Part shown: in pieces, positions 17,213 through 25,371 of the stretch
Layout: each line of letters opens with the position of its first letter
How positions within the stretch are numbered: the stretch's first letter is position 1
NCBI GenBank assembly: GCA_052145115.1
Contig: JBKQPG010000085.1
Location: 6,187 to 70,186 of the forward strand
Direction: 5' to 3'
DNA length: 64,000 nucleotides
DNA from: CAIVVT01 sp052145115
GTDB taxonomy: Bacteria > Acidobacteriota > Terriglobia > Bryobacterales > Bryobacteraceae
Notes under the pieces: generated by a model
The model's input: the letters and a program-made list of their open reading frames with translations, nothing else
The model's database searches: none
What the model was told of the DNA's origin: nothing
Position numbers and translations under genes: made by a program

Positions 17213-18811
17213 TTAGATTCCGTCTCCTTGGATGAAGTTGCCGGCGCCCAACACGCGCGCCTGGCGCAGTTGCTCGACCAGCGCCGCGACGGCTCGCGGC
17301 GCATCGGACGCCAGGCCGCGGGCGTCGAGCGCCGCGCCGGGCCGGTATGTTGTGCTCAGCACCAGCAGTCCCGCCTGTAACAGGAACTGTTCGTCGATGC
17401 CGGCGTTCCCCACCGTGACCGCGTGGAAGTGCCGCAGCAGCAATTGGCGCTCCAGGGCAGGCGCCAGTTCCGGCCGCGCCGAGAGATCGATCAGGCAGGC
17501 TTTGTGGCCGAACAGCTCCGCCCGCTCGGCGGCGCTGAGCGGATGGGCCTCGATTTCGTCCCCCAGCGCGGACCGGATCAGGCCCGCCGCCACCGTCAGG
17601 TTGCTCAGCCGGTCGATGAGGATGAAGCCGCCCGTGGCGCGGTTGTCGGTGTAGCGGTCGAAGGCCAGGGGTTCGGCCGTTTCCAGTTCGGCGTTGCCGA
17701 TGTCATTCAATTGCAACTCGCTGGCGGCATCGTTCGACTGCCGCACCACGTCCAGCCGCTCGCTCACTCGCGACAATCGGACAGGCGTAACGCGCGTGCC
17801 GTGCTGTAGCAGATAGGAGGCCCCGCTGCGCCCCGGCTGATCGCTCATCCACACCACAGTCGCCCGCAACCGTTGCGCCCTCGCCGGGCGCTCGCTGGTG
17901 GAGCTGATCCAGTCGCCGCGCGAGACATCCACTTCGCGGTCCAGTTCGAGTGTCACGGACATGCCCGCGCTCGCCTCATCCAGGTCGCCGTCGAAGCTGA
18001 CGATGCGCTTCACCCGCGCTTCCGTGCCGGATGGCTCGATGCGCACCCCATCGCCCGGCCGTACGCAGCCGCTCGCCACCTGGCCGGCATAACCGCGGAA
18101 ATCTAGGTGCGGCCGGATAACCAGCTGAACGGGCAGGCGGAATGGGGCCTCGGCGGCCGGTGGCACATCCACATTTTCGAGCCAGTCCAGGAGGCTCGGC
18201 CCATCGTACCACCGCGTCCGAAGGGAGACCGTCACCACGTTGTCGCCGTCCAGCGCGCTGATGGGGAAAAAAGCCGCGTCCGCCCCCGGCAGGCTGCCCA
18301 GCAGCGCGCGCGCCTGCGTCTGGACGTTCTCGAACACCTCGCGGCGGAATCCCTCCAGGTCCATTTTGTTGATCACGAAAGCCAGCTTGCGAATGCCCAA
18401 TAGCCAGGCGATGGTGGCGTGACGGACCGTCTGCGGCAGTACGCCTTTGCGGGCATCCACCAGCAGCAGCGCCACCTCGGCCGTAGAGGCTCCGGTGGCC
18501 ATGTTGCGCGTGTACTGTTCGTGGCCCGGCGTATCGGCGACGATGAATTTGCGGCGCGGCGTTGCGAAGTAGCGGTACGCCACGTCGATCGTGATGCCTT
18601 GCTCGCGCTCGGCTCTCAGGCCGTCGGTGAGCAGTGACAGGTCGGGGCCGCGCGCGGCCCGGTTGACGCCATTGCGGCTGACTTCCTCGAGATGGTCCTC
18701 CCACACCGACTTGCTGTCGTATAGCAGCCGCCCGATCAGCGTCGATTTGCCGTCGTCGACGCTGCCCGCCGTCGAAATGCGCAGCAGCGGCTTCTCCACC
18801 ATCGTGTGCAT
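17213..18811 (-). CDS. cysN: Sulfate adenylyltransferase subunit 1 (CysN) with a degenerate CysC-like tail
   Basis: GTPase subunit that drives ATP sulfurylase. 532 residues; P-loop GSVDDGKST near residues 16-24, DTPGHEQY (G3) and NKMD (G4), then two beta-barrel domains. The last ~110 residues resemble the APS-kinase domain of CysNC fusions (LSAAERAELFGHK at the junction, LERQLL, then LLQAGLLVLSTTYRP), but the kinase P-loop is gone: LSARPE stands where GLSGxGKST would be. Starts at ATG 18811 overlapping the cysD stop (TGATG); ATG 18802 is an alternative. The partner CysH uses APS, so kinase activity would not be needed for assimilation. Confidence 0.93.
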   Translation of the reverse strand: MHTMVEKPLLRISTAGSVDDGKSTLIGRLLYDSKSVWEDHLEEVSRNGVNRAARGPDLSLLTDGLRAEREQGITIDVAYRYFATPRRKFIVADTPGHEQYTRNMATGASTAEVALLLVDARKGVLPQTVRHATIAWLLGIRKLAFVINKMDLEGFRREVFENVQTQARALLGSLPGADAAFFPISALDGDNVVTVSLRTRWYDGPSLLDWLENVDVPPAAEAPFRLPVQLVIRPHLDFRGYAGQVASGCVRPGDGVRIEPSGTEARVKRIVSFDGDLDEASAGMSVTLELDREVDVSRGDWISSTSERPARAQRLRATVVWMSDQPGRSGASYLLQHGTRVTPVRLSRVSERLDVVRQSNDAASELQLNDIGNAELETAEPLAFDRYTDNRATGGFILIDRLSNLTVAAGLIRSALGDEIEAHPLSAAERAELFGHKACLIDLSARPELAPALERQLLLRHFHAVTVGNAGIDEQFLLQAGLLVLSTTYRPGAALDARGLASDAPRAVAALVEQLRQARVLGAGNFIQGDGI

Positions 18812-19716
18812 CAGAAATAGCCCTCGCGCTTCTTCAGCTCCATGGAACCTTCCTGGTCGTGGTCGATGACGCGGTTTTCACGCTCCGAACGCCGGAATAC
18901 TGACAGTTCCACCAGGATCTCGGCCGGAGTCGCGGCCGCCGACGGGATCGCCCCGCTGCACGGCGTGCAGCCTAGCGTTCGCATCCGGCACACCTGCGTC
19001 ACAGGCGTTTCTCCCGGCCGCAGCTTCACGTTCTCTTCCATCGGAATCAGCGTCTCGCCGCGCACCACCACCTCGCGCGGCTGCGCGAAATACAGCGGCG
19101 GCAGCGGGATCCGCTCCGCGTCGATGTACCGCCACACGTCCGTCTCGGTCCAGTTGGATAGCGGAAAAACGCGGATGCTCTCGCCCGCGTCCACCCGGCC
19201 GTTGTACAGGCTCCACAGTTCGGGCCTCTGGTTGCGCGGCTCCCAACGCCCCTCCCGGTCGCGAAAGCTGAACACGCGCTCCTTGGCGCGCGAACGCTCT
19301 TCGTCGCGCCGTCCTCCCCCAATCGCCGCGTCGTACCCGCCTTCCTTCAGCCCTTCCACCAGCGCCCGCGTGCGTAGCAGGTGGCAGCATTTCGCCGTTC
19401 CCAGATCGTACGGATTCGCCCCCGCGTCGATCGCCGCCCGATTGGTGTACACTCGCAGGTCGGCGCCGATTTCCCGCGTGAAGCGGTCCCGGAACTCGAT
19501 CAGTTCAGGGTACTCGTAGGTCGTGTCAATGTGCAGCAGTGGGAACGGAATCTTCCCCGGGTAGAAGGCTTTGCGGGCCAGATGCACCAGCGTGCTGCTG
19601 TCCTTGCCGATCGAGTACAACAGCACCGGCGTGCGGAACTGCGCGGCGGTCTCGCGCAGGATGTGCATCGCCTCCGCTTCCAGCGACCTCAAATGAGAAA
19701 TCAGGATTGTGGGCAT
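18811..19716 (-). CDS. cysD: Sulfate adenylyltransferase subunit 2
   Basis: Catalytic ATP-PPase subunit that makes APS from ATP and sulfate with CysN. 301 residues. Motifs: LLYSIGKDSSTLVHLARKAF (PP-loop SxGKDS), IDTTYEYPELIEFRD, KCCHLLRTRAL, GGGRRDEERSRAKERVFSFRD, FPLSNWTETDVWRYI, VCRMRTLGCTPCSGAI. First gene of the cysDNH operon, sharing bases with cysN. An AT-richer leader (about 19717-19790) separates it from a palindromic repeat and presumably carries the promoter; no specific operator was recognised. Confidence 0.96.
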   Translation of the reverse strand: MPTILISHLRSLEAEAMHILRETAAQFRTPVLLYSIGKDSSTLVHLARKAFYPGKIPFPLLHIDTTYEYPELIEFRDRFTREIGADLRVYTNRAAIDAGANPYDLGTAKCCHLLRTRALVEGLKEGGYDAAIGGGRRDEERSRAKERVFSFRDREGRWEPRNQRPELWSLYNGRVDAGESIRVFPLSNWTETDVWRYIDAERIPLPPLYFAQPREVVVRGETLIPMEENVKLRPGETPVTQVCRMRTLGCTPCSGAIPSAAATPAEILVELSVFRRSERENRVIDHDQEGSMELKKREGYF

Positions 19717-19814
19717 GAGTGACCGTACGGTTTAGTGTAGCTCAACCATATAATCCCTATCAACAAAAGGTATATTCCAACCCGTGGATTGAGCCAGGAA
19801 AGCACCGCACAGTC

Positions 19815-19905
19815 GTGGCGTGTCGCGCTGGACGCGCTACCGCGCGTCTCTGAACCGCTCGCCGTCAAGGAGCGAGAGCGCTCCGCTTCCCTCGCGACAC
19901 GCCAC
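19815..19905. repeat. 91-bp palindromic intergenic element
   Basis: Bounded by perfect 13-bp inverted repeats, GTGGCGTGTCGCG (19815-19827) and CGCGACACGCCAC (19893-19905). A related right half (GCTCCGCTT, six Ts or similar, then TCGCGACACGCC) occurs at about 20749-20772 beside the porin gene. Non-coding; fits a REP-like or MITE-like family. The rest of 19717-20023 holds no gene that I can support. Confidence 0.55.
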
Positions 19906-20023
19906 TCGTTGGACCATCCGCCCTCCGCTGGTCAGCGCGCCAGGACGGCTCTCGTTCAGCACGCCAGCCAGGCAAGTCCGTGCGCCGCTCCGCCCCTCTC
20001 ACCCGGGGAGCGCCTCCGCAAAC

Positions 20024-20063
20024 GAAAAGGCGCCACGGAGGCTCCTGCCCCCGTAGCGCCTTT
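20024..20063 (-). terminator. Intrinsic terminator for the 20111-20536 gene
   Basis: AAAGGCGCCACGG and CCGTAGCGCCTTT form a 12-13 bp stem; on the minus strand the stem ends in a T-rich run (CGCCTTTTCGTTT). It lies 48 bp after the stop codon of the small secreted protein gene. Confidence 0.65.
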
Positions 20064-20110
20064 CCTCCAACCCCGCGATGACGCTCTGGTCGATCGCCTA
20101 CCGCATGCGC

Positions 20111-20536
20111 CTACCGCATGGCCACGAGCGTCACCGTCTCAACCTGGCGGGACGCTGCAATCGTGACCGCCTCGCGCTCGGCCTTGGACGAAGGGAGTTC
20201 CAGAATCGGCGTTCTGACTTCGCCCGTCGAAACCTGCGCCAGGAAGTACTGGTCGCCGTAACGATGGAACACCAGCTTCGGCTCCGCACTCGGGGCGCCG
20301 GCGCCCGCACTGTGCGTCATCGTGAAGGTGGCCCGGCCGTCGGCGGATTTGATCTGCACCAGCCCTGTCCGGTTGTTGTCGACACCGATCTTGTATTCCC
20401 CCGCCGGCAGCGTCTTGCCGCTGACGCTGAAGGCGAACGGAACATCGTACGTTGCGGAAGTCTGTGCCAACGCCGGGATCACTCCCAACGCGGCGATAAC
20501 GAAAGCAGCACTCAGCAAACTCTTGGTGGTCCTCAT
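20111..20536 (-). CDS. Small secreted protein of an acidobacterial family, unknown function
   Basis: 141 residues from ATG 20536, chosen because AAGGAG lies seven bases upstream and a signal peptide (MRTTKSLLSAAFVIAALGVIPALA) follows at once. The mature protein starts QTSATYDVPFAFSVSGKTLPAGEYKIGVDNNRTGLVQIKS, a beta-rich pattern I associate with many unnamed small exported acidobacterial proteins. Has its own terminator and no operon partners. Function unknown. Confidence 0.75.
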   Translation of the reverse strand: MRTTKSLLSAAFVIAALGVIPALAQTSATYDVPFAFSVSGKTLPAGEYKIGVDNNRTGLVQIKSADGRATFTMTHSAGAGAPSAEPKLVFHRYGDQYFLAQVSTGEVRTPILELPSSKAEREAVTIAASRQVETVTLVAMR

Positions 20537-20772
20537 CTCATTGCTCCTTTTCCCCTCTGATGTTGTTCCCTGCTTTGCAGCGAACACGCCCTTACAAGTG
20601 CAAGCCGCGTGCCAAATATCTTTGCTAATTGAATCAATGGGTTACAGCCGCAATGCCACGTTCGTGGCACCGTTCGGATAGAACCTGCTCTATCCATTTC
20701 GATAGAACCCCGCTTGGCGTGGCCGGCCGCCGTCAGCGATCGGACGTGCTCCGCTTTTTTCGCGACACGCCG

Positions 20773-22221
20773 CTAGTGGACTCGCTTTCCATCGAAGATT
20801 TCGATCGCAAAGTAAGGGTAAGTGTACGCCGCGCCCTTGCCTGCCCGGGCGATGAACTCGCCCGGCAGCAGGTGTCCCACGCCAATTCCGACGTGTACCT
20901 CACGGTTGATTTCGTACCACGTGTACACATCGAACTCGTCGCCCAGGTGCCGGCCCGACTTGCCCGTGGGATCGCGCAGGATCACTCCGCCGGACGTGTT
21001 GTAGGCGGCATCGGTCGCCGAAGCGAGCCAGTAATCGAGGTACTGCGCCGTCACCGACCAGCGCCGATGCGGGTTCACCGTCGCCCCGGCGCGCCCGGCC
21101 ATGATGTTCTGCCATCCGAACTGGTCGATGATCCCGAACCGGTCATGGGCCGTCGGGTACATGCTGTCGAAGGTGCCACGGATGCCGTCTTTCGGATTGC
21201 TGTCGCCGGAGGCGTAGTCGTATCCCGTGAAGAAGCGCGGCTTCCAGCCCAGCCCGGCAACCGTGTAACCCGCACCGGTGGTCGTCGCCCAGGCGTCGAT
21301 ATTGTTCGTTCCCGCCGAGCCGCCTTCACGCACCAGCTCATACCGGTAGTCGAAATTCGAGATGCCCGTTCCTCTGACCCGAAACCCATACGCCATCTCG
21401 TTCAGGTGCCCGGTCTTTGCCTCGCTCGCTTCCACCGCCACGCTCGGCTCGACGCGCCACAACGTAAACGGTTCGATCGACGACTTGGGAAGCACGCGCG
21501 TGATCCAGCCATAAGCGCCGTAAATGTTGTTGCCTTCCTGGTGATGCGAGATTCCGTACAGCTGCGGGATCACGACTGAGGCGGCAAAGACGGCCGCCCG
21601 GAAGCGGTCCACGTGAATCTTGGTCACCACTCCGTCGTACGAACGTGCCTGGTTGCGCCATTCCGAGTTGGCAATGATGGTGTTGTTGTAGTCGATCAGT
21701 TGGCGGCCGACACTGACCGCAACCGGCTGCTTCTCCTCGTCTCCGAACTGGGCATACGCCAGCTTCAGGTCCCACCTTACGTTGTTGGGCGGCCCCAGCG
21801 GCGGGCTCTGTAGAAACGAGCGCGCATCCTGGACCTGTGCCACCACCTTGAACCAATCCGCCGGCCGCACGAGCATCCCAAACCGGAAGCGGTTGAGAAA
21901 ATAGGAAGCGTTATTGTTAGGCTTGAAGCCGCCGCCACTGTACCCTTCCCATCGCACGCGCTCATCCAGCCCGAATTGCAGCCAGTTCGGAAGCTGGTCG
22001 TTCAGCATGCCGGTTGGCCGCAGGTCGGGCAGGTCGTAAGGTCCGGTGGAAATGGAAGGAGCAGTCGCCGGCCCGCCGATCGGCGTGAGTGCTGAATCGG
22101 AGCCCAGCGCGGCTACCTTGTCGTACTGCGCGAATACCGGGCCGCAGGCCACCACGAGCGACAGTCGAACCAGCGTCGACACTCGGGCCTGGACCGGGCG
22201 ATGCAATCTCTGTTCCAGCAA
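20773..22221 (-). CDS. Alginate-export-like outer membrane beta-barrel protein
   Basis: 482 residues from TTG 22221, which has AGGAG six bases upstream; GTG 22182 is the alternative. A signal peptide (VSTLVRLSLVVACGPVFAQ) is followed by a barrel with the alginate_export pattern: WLQFGLDERVRWEGYSGGGFKPNNNASYFLNRFRFGMLVRPADWFKVVAQVQDARSF, VSVGRQLIDYNN and a C-terminal HVGIGVGHLLPGEF. Probably an outer-membrane channel for an anionic sugar or other small polar solute; alginate itself is not implied. A glycosidase gene lies on the same strand upstream, about 480 bp away. Confidence 0.8.
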   Translation of the reverse strand: MLEQRLHRPVQARVSTLVRLSLVVACGPVFAQYDKVAALGSDSALTPIGGPATAPSISTGPYDLPDLRPTGMLNDQLPNWLQFGLDERVRWEGYSGGGFKPNNNASYFLNRFRFGMLVRPADWFKVVAQVQDARSFLQSPPLGPPNNVRWDLKLAYAQFGDEEKQPVAVSVGRQLIDYNNTIIANSEWRNQARSYDGVVTKIHVDRFRAAVFAASVVIPQLYGISHHQEGNNIYGAYGWITRVLPKSSIEPFTLWRVEPSVAVEASEAKTGHLNEMAYGFRVRGTGISNFDYRYELVREGGSAGTNNIDAWATTTGAGYTVAGLGWKPRFFTGYDYASGDSNPKDGIRGTFDSMYPTAHDRFGIIDQFGWQNIMAGRAGATVNPHRRWSVTAQYLDYWLASATDAAYNTSGGVILRDPTGKSGRHLGDEFDVYTWYEINREVHVGIGVGHLLPGEFIARAGKGAAYTYPYFAIEIFDGKRVH

Positions 22222-22698
22222 GCTTCTCTCCTGGGTGATACGATGCTCAACCGCCAGCGCTGCGGGACCGCCGGGGCAGTTGCATCCGTGGCGGCACGGG
22301 GACATCGGGTTTGGTGCTCCGGTCAGCTCACGATTTCCCCGTAGATCGATTATCGCAAACGGGTTAGCGCCAGGCCCACATCGCACAGTCGACGCCCGGC
22401 TTCGTTCGACACGATGTTTGTGCTGCTGGGGCCATCACGTGGGCTTCCAGATCTGGCGGGCTGTTGCAATTCCGGGGCCGCACGGGTCAAAATCTACCGC
22501 ATGTCCATCGATTTATTGCACATTACCAGCGAAACCCAACCTTGTCAACTCGGAATTTACGCGGCCGATGACTTGTACCGGATGGATGGAGCGGCTAGCG
22601 CGGCCCGCCACGCCTGCCGCGGAATCACGTTGGGGCCACTCAAATCCGGGCGCCTCAAATCCGGGCCACTTAGCGCCCCGACCCTCTTCGCGCCCCTC
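22222..22698. other. 477-bp intergenic region without a supportable gene
   Basis: No frame on either strand shows a start, ribosome site and protein-like composition. Near 22635-22670 there is a short tandem motif, CAAATCCGGG, repeated 14 bases apart. An AT-richer patch at about 22500-22560 may hold promoter elements for the porin gene, but no convincing -35/-10 pair was identified. Confidence 0.5.
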
Positions 22699-25110
22699 TC
22701 ACGCCAGCTTGGTGACACCCGCCGCAATGTCACGCGCAGCGCGGTCGCCCACTCTCAGACGACACGGCGCGGCCGCGCGCACCTCGCCCTGCACCCCGGC
22801 GTGGAAGTGCACCTGCCGGATCTCCACCGCGGCATCGGCCTGGAACAGCAGCTTCCCGTCCCGGCGCACCTCCGTCGAGCGCGCCGTCATGGCCACGTCG
22901 TACAGCGACCCGGCCACGTAATACCGTTCGATCGCGCCCTCGCCGGCCGGCTCGAGATTCCCGAAGCGCAGCCCCTGCCAGGGGTTGATGTCGATGTACT
23001 CCTCGATCGCCATCAGCGCCATCAGCGCCCCCCAGGTGTAATGCGGATCCCCCGTTGCCGCGCCCGTGGTCGAAAGGAAGTTCTCGTGGCATTCGCCCTT
23101 TTCGCGCCACGCCTTCAGGAACATCTTGGCGCTCGATTCCGCCAGCAGCCGGGCCTCGCGATCCCATTCGTAGATCTTCAGGCCCTGGTACACCAGCCAG
23201 TTCACCGGCGCCCAGGCCTTGCCCTTCCAATAGTCCTGCTTGGGGTACTCGGGATCGTCGCGGCTGATGGTCGGCAGGATCCATTCGCCGGCGAATTTGC
23301 GCGGATCGTTGAACAGTTTCCCGAGCGCCGCGGCTTGCCCCGGCAGGGCCACTTTGCCCACCAGCGACAGGAACACATCCGCTGAAACCTGGGGCGTGAA
23401 CCACTCGCCGTCCACTGGTTTCCAGCGGCGGTTGTAGTAGCACTGGCGCCGCTGGTCCCACAACAGACGGTTGATCGTCCCCGCCATTTTCCGGTGCTCG
23501 GCTTCCAGCGCCAGCGCCTCGTCTTGACGGCCCAGTTGACGCGCCAGCCAGGCCAGCACCCAGCAATCCATCGCGTACAGGCAGTTCCGCTCCACCGTGT
23601 CCAGCTCCAGCGTGCCGGTGCGCTCGTTATACTGCGCCTGCTCCCACTGCGGGCTGTCGTCGTAGGACTCGTTGCATGCCATCTGGCGCCGCGCCTTCGC
23701 CGGGATCTCTTCCGGGTAGTTGGAGCCCAGCTCCAGCAGCCCGTTGCGGTTTCCGTCGCGCCACGGTTGGCCATCCCCGCGGTCCGCGAACCACCACCGG
23801 TGGCTGGCCAGCAGGCGCGGGTAAACCTCGTTCAGGAACGCTCGATCCGGCCGCCGCAGGTGCAGCTTGGCCACGAGGAGTGCACCAATCGGATACTGCG
23901 AGTGCCCCCTCGCCACCGGCGGCGTGGTCGGCTGCGGCATATTCGAGAACTCGCCGAACTGCGGCAGCATTCCCTCGTCGGTCTGCCAGGCCAGGATGTC
24001 CCGCACCATGCCGTGCGCTTTGGCCCCGTCCTCCTGCCCCACCAGCAGCGCGTTGCAGAAGCTGTCCCACAAAAAGTCCGGCGCCGAATTGTTGGGGAAA
24101 AAGCTCCATCCGCGCGACACCGTGATGTAGGTCCGCCTGCGGCTCGGCGTGTACACTTCGCTCCATTCCAGCTGATCGTTGATCGCCGCCGTCGTGTCGG
24201 CCAGCCAGCCCGACGCATTCGGGCGCGCCGCCAGGTAGCGCGCCCGGTTGCGTTCCAGCAGCGCGTCGATGCGCCCCTCGGCCAGCCACGCCGCAGTCGC
24301 TTTTTCGAGCGGCCCATACGCCTGCCCTTGCCGCGCGCAGAAGTACAGCGTCTCCATCTGCGGGTAAAAGCCGATCCAGCGCGTGCTGCCGTCGCCCGCC
24401 GTTTCGGCCGGTTGAGCCGAGCACGCCATCAGCCAGCGCATCCCGTCGCGCGTGCCCGGCACCCACGAGCGCCCGCGGATGTAGCGGCCCTCCGGGCCCA
24501 GCGCGTACAGCACGGCGTACTTCGGAGCATCGGCGGTCCACGGCACATACGCCTGGATGGCGCAGTCCGACGCCTGGGAATTCCGAATCCGGCCCACAAT
24601 CTCGTTGCGCGCCGTCCGCGCCCATTCGTAGGTCACCTCCGGACCGCCGTCGGGCATCTGCCACACCAGCCGGGCGTAGGAATCGTCCGGCGCCTTCGGG
24701 CCCACCTTCCTCCACCAATGGCTCCACGCGCCGCCCCAGTTGCCCACCCCCAGCCACTTCTCGAAATGAGCCGCGCAGTGCGCCGCGCGGTTCGCGCCGG
24801 CGCCTTTCAACCAGGCCGGCGGAACCGGCAGGAAGCGGAAAGCGAAGATGTCGGCGTGGTCGGCGATGAACGCCTGCCCCGCCCACCCATCCGGCGCCAG
24901 CGGCCCGGCCAGCCACTCGCGGGTGTTGCGCAGCCGTGCCCATAGCTTCAACGGATCCTCGCCGCTCATCGTGTTGAAGCCCAGCAGTGCGTGGATCTCA
25001 CTCGCACTCGGCTCCGCCTGCTTTTGCTCGGCCGGCAACGCATTCGAGGTCGCCGACGCGGCGGCAGTGGAAGCCATTGCCCCGAAGAATTCACGACGAT
25101 TTGCTTTCAT
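22699..25110 (-). CDS. GH63/MGH1-like glycoside hydrolase, twin-arginine exported
   Basis: 803 residues from ATG 25110. The N-terminus MKANRREFFGAMASTAAASA is a twin-arginine signal (NRREFFG). The body has the (alpha/alpha)6-barrel pattern of trehalose/mannosylglycerate/GH63-type enzymes: WDSFCNALLVGQED, GMLPQFGEF, YPRLLASHRWWFADRGDGQPWRDGNRNGLLELGSNYP, ESYDDSPQW, NCLYAMDCWVLAWLARQLGRQDEALALEAEHRKMAGTINRLLWD, WKGKAWAPVNWLVYQGLKIY and the closing YTWGALMALMAIEEYIDINPW. Substrate not determined. Probably acts in the periplasm, alongside the porin-like gene downstream; its export route matches tatA at 7300. Confidence 0.82.
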   Translation of the reverse strand: MKANRREFFGAMASTAAASATSNALPAEQKQAEPSASEIHALLGFNTMSGEDPLKLWARLRNTREWLAGPLAPDGWAGQAFIADHADIFAFRFLPVPPAWLKGAGANRAAHCAAHFEKWLGVGNWGGAWSHWWRKVGPKAPDDSYARLVWQMPDGGPEVTYEWARTARNEIVGRIRNSQASDCAIQAYVPWTADAPKYAVLYALGPEGRYIRGRSWVPGTRDGMRWLMACSAQPAETAGDGSTRWIGFYPQMETLYFCARQGQAYGPLEKATAAWLAEGRIDALLERNRARYLAARPNASGWLADTTAAINDQLEWSEVYTPSRRRTYITVSRGWSFFPNNSAPDFLWDSFCNALLVGQEDGAKAHGMVRDILAWQTDEGMLPQFGEFSNMPQPTTPPVARGHSQYPIGALLVAKLHLRRPDRAFLNEVYPRLLASHRWWFADRGDGQPWRDGNRNGLLELGSNYPEEIPAKARRQMACNESYDDSPQWEQAQYNERTGTLELDTVERNCLYAMDCWVLAWLARQLGRQDEALALEAEHRKMAGTINRLLWDQRRQCYYNRRWKPVDGEWFTPQVSADVFLSLVGKVALPGQAAALGKLFNDPRKFAGEWILPTISRDDPEYPKQDYWKGKAWAPVNWLVYQGLKIYEWDREARLLAESSAKMFLKAWREKGECHENFLSTTGAATGDPHYTWGALMALMAIEEYIDINPWQGLRFGNLEPAGEGAIERYYVAGSLYDVAMTARSTEVRRDGKLLFQADAAVEIRQVHFHAGVQGEVRAAAPCRLRVGDRAARDIAAGVTKLA

Positions 25111-25283
25111 GAAGAGGCCTCTTTCGGTGCTCATCATGATATCAGCCCGCGCCTTGCCGCCGGCTTTGCTGCGGGCCCGCAATCCGGCCCGCGATTGCGC
25201 CTCAGCACTGCGCTATCGCCCTTTGGCCCGGGCCCGGAAACGAATCCGCCCGGCACGCCGCTCCCGCTCCGTCCCGTGCACAC

Positions 25284-25355
25284 AAAAAAAGCGGCCCACT
25301 TCGCCTCTGCCGATCCCCACAACGGAACCGGCGGTCAAGCACGAAGTGGACCGCT
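25284..25355 (-). terminator. Intrinsic terminator downstream of katG
   Basis: The 14-base arms at 25290-25303 and 25342-25355 (AGCGGCCCACTTCG / CGAAGTGGACCGCT) pair with one mismatch; on the minus strand the distal arm runs into TTTTTTT. The loop is long, about 38 bases. It sits 17 bp beyond the katG stop codon. Confidence 0.75.
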
Positions 25356-25371
25356 CTGCTTTCTGCCCGCC

